NCBI GenBank assembly: GCA_002388665.1
Contig: DGMY01000029.1
Location: 1 to 63,224, forward strand
Origin: Opitutia bacterium UBA4506
Lineage (GTDB): Bacteria; Verrucomicrobiota; Verrucomicrobiia; Opitutales; Puniceicoccaceae
Length of the DNA: 63,224 nucleotides
Reading direction: 5' to 3'
The notes below the pieces were generated by a model. That model worked only from the letters and a program-made list of their open reading frames with translations. It was not told the origin of the DNA and ran no database searches. The stretch's first letter is position 1; each line of letters opens with the position of its first letter. Position numbers and translations under genes: made by a program. This document shows, one piece after another, positions 25,001 through 34,116 of the stretch.

Positions 25001-27379
25001 TCAGGAAGCCGAGGTGTCAGCCGCTGCCTCATCGGGAGCCGGCTTGGTCTCAGGTTTTTTGGCCGGTGCGGGGTCAGGTTCCGGAGTTGGAGTCTTTATC
25101 TCCTCGGGTTCGGACTCGGTCTTTGGTTCTGGATCGGCCTCGGGGGCGGGTTCAGGCGTTGGATTGGGGGCTGTCTCGGTTGCGGGCTGCTGCTTTTCTG
25201 TGGGCTTCTGCTCTTTTGAAGTTTTGGGTTTTTTCTCTTTCGCCTTCTTCTTATTCGGCTTCGTCTCCTTGTTCGGCTTCGCTTTAGGAGCGGGTTTTTG
25301 TACCAGTCCGGTCCATGCGGCGCGGTTGCCCCGGGCGTCAGTAGCCTCGATATGGAGGGTGGCACCTACCTTCTTCGCAGCTTTGGGAAGCTTGAAGGTT
25401 TTTGTCCGGCTATCGAAAATGCCATCGGTGGGAAGAAGAGCCTGGGATTCGGAGCCCTGGAGGCGATACGAGACCGATGCGATAATGCTGAAGTTGTCTT
25501 TTACTTGGAACCGAAGTGGGCTTTGCGGTGTGGGAGGGATAATCGTCGGGGGCTGATTGTCGATGAGGATCAAATTGCCGCGGGTCTCGGATGTTTTTGC
25601 GAGCTTGGGAGGATTGCTGATGCGATCGCTCGCTTCGATTCTCGGTTCGTAGTAGCCGGGCTCGAACCCCGCGATATTCAGAGAAAAGAACGGATCTTTT
25701 AGATCCTCTGCGAGAAGGAACCAATCGCTTTGGTCCAATCGACGGAGGAACAGACGGAATCGCAGCTCGTCTTGATTGGGATCGATCGCCTCCCACACGA
25801 TGGACAGCCAGCCATTCTCCTCATGAATGACGAACGGCTGGGGCATGGATCCATTGTTTCCGTTGCCGTTTCCATTCGATTTTCCATTTCCGCTATTGAC
25901 GAAAAGCTGTGGGAGAGTGGCTCGTGGTGGAGCTTGTGGAGGCATCGGCACGCTTTCCAGTCGGACTGGAATGCCTTCGACGCGTCGGAAGATCGGCGCC
26001 TCGTTGGGGAGTTGGTAGAAAATCTCGATGCGACGCACCACTGATTCGGGGGTGTCGAAGCTGGCGCGATACTGGAAGAACCGGCCGGGCGCGCTGGCAA
26101 CCTTTCGTCGCTTTACGGGGGTCCAGTCCTCCCAGGATTCGTCGGGCTGGCTGCGATTGCCCGTACGAGTTTCCCAACGGATGGCGTCGAGCTCGATCCC
26201 GACGGGCATCAATGCGCCCCAGCGAACTTTTTGACCCGCGTCAAAGACCTCTCCGGTATAAAGGCCCTTTGCGGTTGGATCGTAAGAAAGGTGATGGATC
26301 GCTGCTGGGTTGCTGGTGGCGACCCAGGCATTCTTGCTATCGACGGCTTCGATCTGCGAAACCTCACCTCCGTTCTCGCTTTCGGCGAGGAGGCTCCAGT
26401 TGAACCGGTCCTGAAACCGGTAGACCCGGCCGCGGGAATCGCTGCCGATGAGGATCTCATCCCCGAGCAGGGTGGCCGAGAAGACCTTTTCGTCGGATCC
26501 AGCGAGGAGGATCTCGACAAATCCGTCGGGTGAAACATCGAAGACGCCCGAAGGCAGCCCGCGAGGAGGTTGTGAGTCCTCCGAATCCGGCGAGCCTCCG
26601 CCTGATTCCTCCGTGCGGTAGACGGCGATCCGAACGCTGCCGTCCTCGCGTGGGAAAATTTTGCGAACCTCTCCCTGACCGAGCTCGACCATCGTTTCGG
26701 CTGGCGCTCCCGACCGCTTGCGAACCAAGTGTCCCCCAGGCCCTGTAGCGTAGTAGAGGGCACCGTCCGGGCCGAATGCGAACGTGGATACGTGAACGGC
26801 CTTCGTGTCGAGAAGGATCTCCGGCTCGTCACCGGGGGCGAAATCCTTGGGAAGCCGGTAGATGCGTCCGGGTGCGCCCGCCGCGATGAGCAAACCGCCC
26901 TCGTCCGACGGATCTTCCTGGATGGACCATATATAGAGGGATTCGAGATTTGCGTAGATCTCGGGAAAGGCATTCCCCGGAGTGAGCCTGTAAATGTGCC
27001 CCTCGGGTGAAGTCCCGGCGTAGAGATTGCCCGCGCTGTCTACGTGGATCGTTCGGAGTAGGGGCTCATCTGGATCGAGCACCTTTTTCATCTCGCCGTC
27101 CTTTAGATTGAGGCGAAAGACTGCACCGGGCCCGCCAGTGGCGATATAGAGAAAGCCATCCTCAGTCTGCGCGAGGTCCCAAATGACGGTGCCCTCGGGA
27201 GGCCGAATGGCCTCTGCCAGAACTGGGCCGGTCCCGATCCCGCCATCCCAATGAACGGCGACTCCGTCGAGATCCCCATCGGATAGGGTCGAGTAGCCTT
27301 CGAAGACGTGGCTCTCGGTCTGAATCCCGAAAGTTGTCGAAGCGGAAAGAAAAAGAGTGAGGAGCAGAGATCGCGGCAT
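25001..27379 (-). CDS. Secreted beta-propeller protein with charged proline-rich C-terminal tail
   Basis: 792 residues. A signal peptide (MPRSLLLTLFLSASTTFG) is followed by repeated propeller-type blades from about 60 to 370, seen as recurring patterns such as DGFLYIATGGPGAVFRL, AGNLYAGTSPEGHIYRL and DGALYYATGPGGHLVRK. A jelly-roll-like and fibronectin-like middle region (about 380-650) includes an Asn/Gly-rich linker (GNGKSNGNGNGNNG). The last 110 residues are Lys/Pro then Glu/Pro repeats, probably disordered and periplasmic. It is the last gene of the exchanger-S55 protease operon, 3 bp after the protease. Its ligand is unknown, and no membrane anchor is present at the C-terminus. Confidence 0.85.
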   Translation of the reverse strand: MPRSLLLTLFLSASTTFGIQTESHVFEGYSTLSDGDLDGVAVHWDGGIGTGPVLAEAIRPPEGTVIWDLAQTEDGFLYIATGGPGAVFRLNLKDGEMKKVLDPDEPLLRTIHVDSAGNLYAGTSPEGHIYRLTPGNAFPEIYANLESLYIWSIQEDPSDEGGLLIAAGAPGRIYRLPKDFAPGDEPEILLDTKAVHVSTFAFGPDGALYYATGPGGHLVRKRSGAPAETMVELGQGEVRKIFPREDGSVRIAVYRTEESGGGSPDSEDSQPPRGLPSGVFDVSPDGFVEILLAGSDEKVFSATLLGDEILIGSDSRGRVYRFQDRFNWSLLAESENGGEVSQIEAVDSKNAWVATSNPAAIHHLSYDPTAKGLYTGEVFDAGQKVRWGALMPVGIELDAIRWETRTGNRSQPDESWEDWTPVKRRKVASAPGRFFQYRASFDTPESVVRRIEIFYQLPNEAPIFRRVEGIPVRLESVPMPPQAPPRATLPQLFVNSGNGKSNGNGNGNNGSMPQPFVIHEENGWLSIVWEAIDPNQDELRFRLFLRRLDQSDWFLLAEDLKDPFFSLNIAGFEPGYYEPRIEASDRISNPPKLAKTSETRGNLILIDNQPPTIIPPTPQSPLRFQVKDNFSIIASVSYRLQGSESQALLPTDGIFDSRTKTFKLPKAAKKVGATLHIEATDARGNRAAWTGLVQKPAPKAKPNKETKPNKKKAKEKKPKTSKEQKPTEKQQPATETAPNPTPEPAPEADPEPKTESEPEEIKTPTPEPDPAPAKKPETKPAPDEAAADTSAS

Positions 27380-27382
27380 GGT

Positions 27383-29164
27383 TCAGAGTTCCGTGTTGAA
27401 TTGGATGCGGGAGCTACCGGAAAAGACTCCGGGGACGGGAATGGTAGTTTGCCAGACGATACTCTCCTTGAGGAAAAGATCGCCGGGTTCCTGCAAGGAA
27501 GATTTGTAGAGACGCAGGACGGAGGGAGGGAGTTCTTCGAGATTTCGCCCATCGAGCCGCAGTCCGGGGACGGGCCGAAGGAGTTGGATGTAGATCGAGC
27601 TGTTGTCGGGAAGTTGCCGGAGCTCCGTTAGTAATTGATCAAGAGGCCTGGATGGATCGTTTTTCGCAATGCCGTCGTAAGAGCGAAGGGCGTTGGCATC
27701 GGCGACAAATAAAGTGAAGGAAGAGCCGGCCGGGGCCGGGGGGAGAGGGACCTCCACCTCGTGGAGTATGGCTTTTCCGCTGCGATCGCGGGTCGTGATG
27801 GTGAGTTGAACGCTCTCTCCGGGTTGGATGCGGGCACTGCTGAGTCGCAGGCTGTGGAGGATCTGGCTCATCTCCCGATTCTCCGTTTGAAAATTGAATT
27901 GGATGCCGGCGATCCGTGGGAATTCCTGAGAACCGTTCAAGACCAAGTCGACAACCTCAGCGAAGGAGAACAGAATATCGATCGCCCCACCAAACCCGAC
28001 ACCACTGCGTTTGAGTTCGAGGGGCGCCTCGTGGTCTTCGAGGGAGAGCTTCATCGACCCCTGAATGGTTGATCCGTCGGGACCTTCCTTGGATGTGAGA
28101 ATCGCCTGGGCTGCGTAGACCAATGCCATCGAGGGGGTCAGTTGGCGGTGTTCCGCGATCTTTCCGGAAATCGGATTTTGGATACCGGCATTCGAATTGA
28201 TCGAAATTGGAATCATGTAGGGAATACGGCCGAGTTCTCCTTGAATTCCGGGGGTAGAGTCCTGCCAAAGGGTTCCGGCAACCTCCCCGATGTTGGAAAG
28301 TTTGAAGCTGGTTTGATAGCTGGAGACCACATCAACGATCTCTGCCGAACCAATGGGAAGCTCTACGGAACCGGAACCCAGCATCGGGTGACCGAAGGCC
28401 AGAATCCGGTCGCCTTCGCGGCGGGTGATCGTTCCGACTCCACCTAGAGTGAGGTCTCCGGACGCGAGGATCACGGCGACGGGAGAGCCTGCTTCGAATT
28501 GTGCGGGTTTTCCCGTGGTTCCGCTACTGCTGCCCCCGGCACCGGCGGTAACATGGATACCCTTTTCGGAGAGCCACGGTTGAATCAGCGAAAGAGTCCT
28601 GGGGGAAATCCCCGCCGCGAGGAGGGGGATGGGGAGCGGTTGGGGAGCCCCGGCCGCCGCAGTGCTGGTCATCCCGGATTCGAGCGGGTTGTACAGACCG
28701 AGAGGGATGGAGGAGGCGTTGGGGAGGGAGGCGGTGCTTTGGGTGTTGCGATAGGACGTATCTGGGTATGAGAGCAGTGGGTCCATCCACTCGATCGGTG
28801 TCACCCCGATAAGGGTTTTCTCTTTGGACCAAGGGAAACCGTAGGCGTAGGCACCGGCCAGTTTCCCATTGATATAGACGGGGCTGCCGCTCATGCCCGA
28901 AACTGGACCGGTGGCGGTATTATCTGTGTCTGTAGCACGGCAGAGGATAATTGGCACCCCGGGGCCGACGAAGGACTCGAGGATGCCAACTACTTCGAGG
29001 GGGAAGCTCTCGATCTCGGTACCAGAGACGACGGTTTTCCAAACCCCCTTGTCGCCGGGCTCGATCTCATCCAGGGGGATCACCTCTTCGGCGACGGCGA
29101 CAGAGGCGGTGAATGCAAGAAGGAGTGTCGTGCAAAAATTGTGGAAAAGGGTGCGGAGCATCAT
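27383..29164 (-). CDS. Secreted SpoIVB-like S55 serine protease with swapped catalytic halves
   Basis: 593 residues with a signal peptide (cleavage near AVA-EE, residue 25). The serine half GPVSGMSGSPVYINGKLAGA (Ser92) and the following VTPIEWMDPLL match the end of the SpoIVB S55 domain, and the His half RILAFGHPMLGSGSV (His259) with GEVAGTLWQDSTPGIQGELG matches its beginning. In SpoIVB the His part comes first. The C-terminal 150 residues look like a beta-sandwich domain with no match I can name. The ATG overlaps the exchanger stop (ATGA); a second ATG follows at once. The propeller gene lies 3 bp downstream. Catalytic activity is inferred from motifs. Confidence 0.82.
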   Translation of the reverse strand: MMLRTLFHNFCTTLLLAFTASVAVAEEVIPLDEIEPGDKGVWKTVVSGTEIESFPLEVVGILESFVGPGVPIILCRATDTDNTATGPVSGMSGSPVYINGKLAGAYAYGFPWSKEKTLIGVTPIEWMDPLLSYPDTSYRNTQSTASLPNASSIPLGLYNPLESGMTSTAAAGAPQPLPIPLLAAGISPRTLSLIQPWLSEKGIHVTAGAGGSSSGTTGKPAQFEAGSPVAVILASGDLTLGGVGTITRREGDRILAFGHPMLGSGSVELPIGSAEIVDVVSSYQTSFKLSNIGEVAGTLWQDSTPGIQGELGRIPYMIPISINSNAGIQNPISGKIAEHRQLTPSMALVYAAQAILTSKEGPDGSTIQGSMKLSLEDHEAPLELKRSGVGFGGAIDILFSFAEVVDLVLNGSQEFPRIAGIQFNFQTENREMSQILHSLRLSSARIQPGESVQLTITTRDRSGKAILHEVEVPLPPAPAGSSFTLFVADANALRSYDGIAKNDPSRPLDQLLTELRQLPDNSSIYIQLLRPVPGLRLDGRNLEELPPSVLRLYKSSLQEPGDLFLKESIVWQTTIPVPGVFSGSSRIQFNTEL

Positions 29165-30207
29165 GGGAGCGACTCGACGATAATTTCACCCTCCTGCGCT
29201 TCATCGGTGAAGCCGCCGGTTTGGGAGATACTGGAAACAACCACGAACGTGGCATAGAGAGCGATCAGAAGTCCTCCCTCGACCCGGGAAACCGTCCGGT
29301 GAGAAACGACAAACCATGCAAAAATCCCGGTGAAGGCGATCAGCATCGGAATTTCCACCCGCATGAGGAGCGGGTCGACCGGGAAGGGCAGGATCGTTCC
29401 GACCACTCCACAGATCAGCATAAGATTGAATAAATTCGAGCCGATGATGTTGCCCACAATGATCCCGCTCTGCTTGCGGACGGCGGCCGCAATGGTCGCA
29501 CCGAGCTCGGGGAGGCTGGTTCCGATGGCGACCACGGTAATTCCGACGAGGGTTTCGTTCACTCCCATGCGGAGGGCCGCCTCGGTTGCCGCCTCGACCA
29601 GCAAATCGGCTCCGAGCCAGAGGAGGAAGGTCCCGAGCGCCACGAAACCGAGGCAGATCCAGATGTTCTGAATGGGAGAGGGGATCTCCTCCTCAATCTC
29701 CTTGTCGATATTGGACTTGCGGGACGTCTTTACGATGAAGAGCAGGTAGCCCACGGTTATTACGATCAGGGCGATGCCGCCAAATCGGCTAATTCCGGAG
29801 CCCGTGTAAATAAAAACGGCGAACAAGACGGTGACGCCGAGGAGAATGGGAACCTCCCAGCGGATCAGCCGGTAGTGGACTGTGATTGGGGTGATCAGAG
29901 CCGCCGAGCCGAGAATGAGCCCCATGTTGGCGGCATTGCTGCCGATGACATTCCCGATGGCTAGACCGGGTTGGTCGCGGATGACTCCCACCATTGCGGT
30001 AAAGAGTTCGGGCATCGAAGTGGCGATCGAGACCACCGTGAGACCGACGACCACCGGTGGGATGCTCAGCCGAATCGCCAAACTCGCTGCTCCGCGGCAG
30101 AGCCAATCGCCGCCCACCATGAGGAAGCAGAGTCCCCCTGCAATGATCAATACGAGGACGAGACCCGGCAGATTTGTAACATTGATGATGGCGGATAGAG
30201 TGGTCAT
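29161..30207 (-). CDS. Calcium/sodium antiporter family (CaCA, YrbG-like)
   Basis: 348 residues with about ten membrane helices. The two inverted alpha-repeats are clear: SIATSMPELFTAMVG with GNVIGSNAANMGLILG in the first half, and AIGTSLPELGATIAA with GNIIGSNLFNLMLICG in the second. These carry the acidic and polar residues that coordinate the cation. The true start is ATG at MTTLSAIINV; an upstream in-frame ATG would run into ileS promoter sequence. The cytoplasmic loop between the halves is charged (KEIEEEIPSP). It heads a three-gene operon with the S55 protease and propeller protein. Divergent from ileS over 139 bp. Confidence 0.93.
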   Translation of the reverse strand: MTTLSAIINVTNLPGLVLVLIIAGGLCFLMVGGDWLCRGAASLAIRLSIPPVVVGLTVVSIATSMPELFTAMVGVIRDQPGLAIGNVIGSNAANMGLILGSAALITPITVHYRLIRWEVPILLGVTVLFAVFIYTGSGISRFGGIALIVITVGYLLFIVKTSRKSNIDKEIEEEIPSPIQNIWICLGFVALGTFLLWLGADLLVEAATEAALRMGVNETLVGITVVAIGTSLPELGATIAAAVRKQSGIIVGNIIGSNLFNLMLICGVVGTILPFPVDPLLMRVEIPMLIAFTGIFAWFVVSHRTVSRVEGGLLIALYATFVVVSSISQTGGFTDEAQEGEIIVESLP

Positions 30208-30346
30208 ACAAAGGATGGATTTATCGTTCCCTACCGCGTCAGCGAAAGCAAGAGATTCTGCTCTGTCCCGGCCAAAGCGCATACGTCCTTGACTGCCAAC
30301 CCGAAAACTCCAAACTCTCGCGCCTTTCGCCCGAACCAAGTGGACC

Positions 30347-33121
30347 GTGAATTCTCTTAAAGATACGCTTAATCTCCCTACTACCGATTTCCCTATGCGA
30401 GCTGGTCTCGTCAAACGGGAACCGGAACGAATTCAGCATTGGAACAAGATCGATCTGTATGGGCAGATGCAGGCATTGAATGCGGATTCGGAGAAGGAAT
30501 TCCTCCTCCACGATGGCCCTCCATTTACGAATGGTGATGTTCATATCGGTACGGCCCTGAATAAAATACTCAAGGATACGATCATCCGCTACCAGTCGAT
30601 GAAGGGTCGCCGCGCGCCCTACATCCCCGGCTGGGATTGCCATGGCCTGCCGATCGAGCACAAGGTTGCTCGAAAGATGAAGGACGAGGGCCGCGAGTTG
30701 AGTCCCGTCGAAATGCGCAAGGCCTGCGAAGAATTTAGCCGCAGCTTTATTGAAAAGCAGCGTGGGCAGTTCAAGCGCCTCGGTGTTCAAGCCGATTGGG
30801 CACAGGAGTATCGGACGATGAACCCGAACTACGAAGCCGCGATCTTGCGCACTTTTGCGGAGTTTGTGGCCAACGACTTAGTCTACCGCAGTAAAAAGCC
30901 AGTCTACTGGTCCATCCCCTGCCAGACGGCGTTGGCTGAGGCGGAGATTGAGTATCAGGAGCACACCAGTCCCTCGATCCATGTCGCTTTCCCTTTGAGT
31001 GAGTCCGAGTCGATTGTCATTTGGACGACCACTCCCTGGACTCTGCCTGCCAATCTTGCGGTCGCGGTGCACCCTCGGCTACGCTATTGTAAGGTCCGTG
31101 CCGGCGATCGCGCCTACTGGATTGCCGAAACTCGTGTCGAGGCAGTGGTAAAGGACTGCGAGCTCGGCGACTATACCGTGGAAGAGACTGTTGATGGCTC
31201 GGAACTGGCTGGTCGTGAAGCTCGTCACCCATTTATCGATAGGGCTTCTCCTATTATCTCCGCCGAGTATGTGACTGCGACGACCGGTACGGGTTGTGTG
31301 CACATCGCTCCGGGGCACGGGATCGACGACTACGTGGCTGGATTGCAGAACGGCTTGGAGGTGTACTGCCCGTTGGACGATTTTGGACGGTACGAAGAGG
31401 ACGGCCGGGTACCTGCCTCTCTCGTAGGGCTTTCGGTTCTCGAGAAGAAAGGTAAATCCCAGGCCAATGAAGCTGTTTTGAGTATTTTGGAAGAGGGCGG
31501 AGTCCTTCTGGCCAACGAGCCCTACGTCCACTCCTACCCGCATTGCTGGCGCTCCAAAACGCCAGTGGTTTTCCGCGCGATGGACCAGTGGTTTGTCTCT
31601 CTCGACAAGGGAGGGCTGCGGGAGAAAGCCCTCGAAGCGATCGGATCTGTACAGTGGGAACCGTCCTGGGGTGAAAATCGCATCCGGGGAGCTGTAGAAT
31701 CCCGCCCCGATTGGTGCATCAGTCGCCAGCGGACCTGGGGCGTGCCGATCCCCGCGTTCTTCGATGAGGACGGAGGAGCCTTCCTGGACCCGGACGTGAT
31801 CCGAGGGATTGCGGATAAGGTCGAGTCGGAAGGCTGCAGCCTGTGGTTTGAGCAGTCCGCTGCCGAGATTCTTTCGGGGATTGATCTTCCCGAGGGGTGG
31901 CAACCGGCCGCGATGCGTCCAGGTACCGATACGCTGGATGTATGGATCGACTCCGGGTGCAGCCACCGCGCCGTTTTGAAGGACCGTGGCATGCCTTGGC
32001 CGGCCGACCTATATATAGAGGGAAGTGACCAGCACCGTGGTTGGTTCCAGTCTTCGCTCTGGACGGGTATGATTGCCGACGGGCAGCCGCCTTACCGCAA
32101 AATCTTGACCCACGGGTTCGTTGTCGGTCAGGACGGACGGAAAATTTCGAAGAGTGACGGAAAGCCACAGACCGCGGATAGCTTCATCCAGGAGTTTGGG
32201 GCCGACATCGTTCGTCTTTGGATCAGTTCGGAAGATTATCGCAACGACATCCCGGTTTCCGGCGAGATCCTGAAACACGTGTCCCAGACCTACCGGAACT
32301 TGCGCAATACGCTGCGATTCCAGATCGGGAACCTCTACGACTACGATCCATCGAAGAATTCTGTTTCCGATGACGAGCTTGATCCGCTTGACCAGTGGGC
32401 AATGGCTCGACTAGCTGAATTGATCCGAACCGTAGATGACAGTTTCGAAACCTTCGCATTCCACCGCGTCTACCAGGAGATCAACCGATTCTGCTCGCAG
32501 ACCCTCTCGGCGGGCTATCACGACATCTTGAAAGATCGGTTGTACACGCTCGCTCCGAACGATCGCCGCCGCCGCTCGTCGCAGACGGTCCTTTTCCGAA
32601 TTTGCGATGCGCTTTGTCGCATGCTGAGCCCGATCCTCTCGTTCACCGCGGATGAGTCGTATTCCTACCTTCATTACGGAAGCGAGTACGGGGAGAAGGC
32701 GGTTCAGTTGGCCGGTTGGCCGGAGGCGCCTGTTGAGTTTGTCGGAAACGCCACTGCGAAGGACGTCGACGCACTACTCCGCTGGAAAGCTGAGAATGTG
32801 AACGACGCGCTCGAAACAAAACGCAAAGCGAAGGAGATCGCTTCCAGCCTCGATGCGAAAGTAGTCATCTCCGGCGACCCGGAGAGCGAGGAGTTCAAGC
32901 TTCTTCAATCGTATGCGCAGTGGTTACCTGAGTTTTTCATTGTCTCCGCCGTGGAACTAGAGGCGGGTGAAGGTGAATTGACTGTCGAAGCCTCGCACGC
33001 AGATGGTGTGCGTTGCCCGCGTACATGGCGCTGGGTTCCACAATTGGTGAAAACCGAGGAATGGGGCGAAGTTTCCGAGCGATGTGCAGAGGCCCTCGAG
33101 CTCTCCAAGCAAACCGCCTAA
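30347..33121 (+). CDS. ileS: Isoleucine-tRNA ligase
   Basis: Charges tRNA-Ile. 924 residues, class I synthetase. The HIGH motif appears as GDVHIGTALNK, the editing CP1 domain has WTTTPWTLPANLAVAV, and the KMSKS loop as GRKISKSDGKP. The zinc-binding C-terminal CxxC pair of the E. coli type is absent, so this is a form without the terminal zinc finger. The start is GTG at MNSLKDTLNLP, which fits family N-termini (TDFPMRAGL). I see no T-box leader. The following dksA-like and lspA genes form the ileS-dksA-lspA order common in PVC bacteria. Confidence 0.97.
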   Translation: MNSLKDTLNLPTTDFPMRAGLVKREPERIQHWNKIDLYGQMQALNADSEKEFLLHDGPPFTNGDVHIGTALNKILKDTIIRYQSMKGRRAPYIPGWDCHGLPIEHKVARKMKDEGRELSPVEMRKACEEFSRSFIEKQRGQFKRLGVQADWAQEYRTMNPNYEAAILRTFAEFVANDLVYRSKKPVYWSIPCQTALAEAEIEYQEHTSPSIHVAFPLSESESIVIWTTTPWTLPANLAVAVHPRLRYCKVRAGDRAYWIAETRVEAVVKDCELGDYTVEETVDGSELAGREARHPFIDRASPIISAEYVTATTGTGCVHIAPGHGIDDYVAGLQNGLEVYCPLDDFGRYEEDGRVPASLVGLSVLEKKGKSQANEAVLSILEEGGVLLANEPYVHSYPHCWRSKTPVVFRAMDQWFVSLDKGGLREKALEAIGSVQWEPSWGENRIRGAVESRPDWCISRQRTWGVPIPAFFDEDGGAFLDPDVIRGIADKVESEGCSLWFEQSAAEILSGIDLPEGWQPAAMRPGTDTLDVWIDSGCSHRAVLKDRGMPWPADLYIEGSDQHRGWFQSSLWTGMIADGQPPYRKILTHGFVVGQDGRKISKSDGKPQTADSFIQEFGADIVRLWISSEDYRNDIPVSGEILKHVSQTYRNLRNTLRFQIGNLYDYDPSKNSVSDDELDPLDQWAMARLAELIRTVDDSFETFAFHRVYQEINRFCSQTLSAGYHDILKDRLYTLAPNDRRRRSSQTVLFRICDALCRMLSPILSFTADESYSYLHYGSEYGEKAVQLAGWPEAPVEFVGNATAKDVDALLRWKAENVNDALETKRKAKEIASSLDAKVVISGDPESEEFKLLQSYAQWLPEFFIVSAVELEAGEGELTVEASHADGVRCPRTWRWVPQLVKTEEWGEVSERCAEALELSKQTA

Positions 33122-33160
33122 AGATTCTATATTTTTCAATCCTTAGAAATTATATCCAAC

Positions 33161-34096
33161 ATGCCTGCTAAAAAGAAAGCCACAGGAAAGACCACAACCA
33201 AGAAAACCGCTCGCAAAACCGCGTCGAAAGCCAAGAAGACCGCTACTAAGAAAGCGACGTCTAAAGATTCGTCTTCCAATGGGAAGAAGGTAGGAGGCGT
33301 GTCGGAGGAAGTCGCACGGCAGGTGGCAACGGGAGTTCTCCGGAAGCGGGGCCGCAAGCAGCAGGAGGACGATTCCCGCAAAGGGCAGCCGGTTGTTTTC
33401 AGTTTGGAGGACGTCCGCGAGTTTCTGAAGAATCGCAAGGCAACTGGCGAAGAAGAAATCGAGGTTGTTCCGAAAAAGAAAGTGGCTGCCGCACCGGCAA
33501 AGCCAAAGGCGCCTGCGCCGGCAGCGACCGCCCCCGCACGCCCCAAGCAGAGTTTTGGCGCGGCATCCGTTGCAGATCTACTGGGTTTTGACCCCACTGC
33601 CAGCGGTGCGGATGATTCGGCTAATAAGTCGAATGAGGAGGACATTCCAAAGAAGTTCCTTACTTATTACCGCGCGCTCGTCGAACTTCACGAGCAGGTC
33701 TACGAAGGCCTGCACCGCCACTCGGAGGAGACCCTGCGCCGTTCGAACAAAGAGGACTCGGGCGACCTCTCCAGCTATGGTCAACACATGGCGGATGCCG
33801 GTACCGATAGTTTCGATCGCGACTTCGCTCTGAGTATGGTTTCCAGTGAGCAGGAAGCTCTTTACGAGATCGACGAAGCCATTCGCCGTATCCGCGACGG
33901 GTCCTACGGGGTCTGCGAGATCACCGGTAAGCCGATCAGCCGTGATCGACTGCGGGCTGTTCCCTTCACCCGGTACTCCGTTGAGGGGCAGATGGAGGTC
34001 GAACGCGGCCGTAAACGCACGGTCCAGAAGGCTGGCATCCAGGGCTTCGACGGCGAGGATTCTCCCGTCATGTCAGACGACGACTCGGATGAATAG
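33161..34096 (+). CDS. Histone-H1-like tail fused to a degenerate DksA/TraR-type protein
   Basis: 311 residues in three parts. Residues 1-45 are a Lys/Thr/Ala-rich repeat like histone H1 C-tails. Residues 46-145 are basic with an Ala/Pro linker. Residues 155-295 are a DksA-type coiled coil and C-terminal finger region (DGSYGVCEITGKPISRDRLR, then VPFTRYSVEGQMEVE). Only Cys252 of the expected four zinc Cys is left. It may bind RNA polymerase through the secondary channel while the tail contacts DNA; this is inference. It lies 39 bp after ileS and 20 bp before the chosen lspA ATG, in one likely operon. Confidence 0.85.
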   Translation: MPAKKKATGKTTTKKTARKTASKAKKTATKKATSKDSSSNGKKVGGVSEEVARQVATGVLRKRGRKQQEDDSRKGQPVVFSLEDVREFLKNRKATGEEEIEVVPKKKVAAAPAKPKAPAPAATAPARPKQSFGAASVADLLGFDPTASGADDSANKSNEEDIPKKFLTYYRALVELHEQVYEGLHRHSEETLRRSNKEDSGDLSSYGQHMADAGTDSFDRDFALSMVSSEQEALYEIDEAIRRIRDGSYGVCEITGKPISRDRLRAVPFTRYSVEGQMEVERGRKRTVQKAGIQGFDGEDSPVMSDDDSDE

Positions 34097-34116
34097 TCTC
34101 ATTGAACTGGTCTCTC

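Noticed and set aside
31079..31966. Open frame of 295 codons antisense to ileS
   Set aside because: Complementary to the conserved synthetase core and not similar to any family I know.
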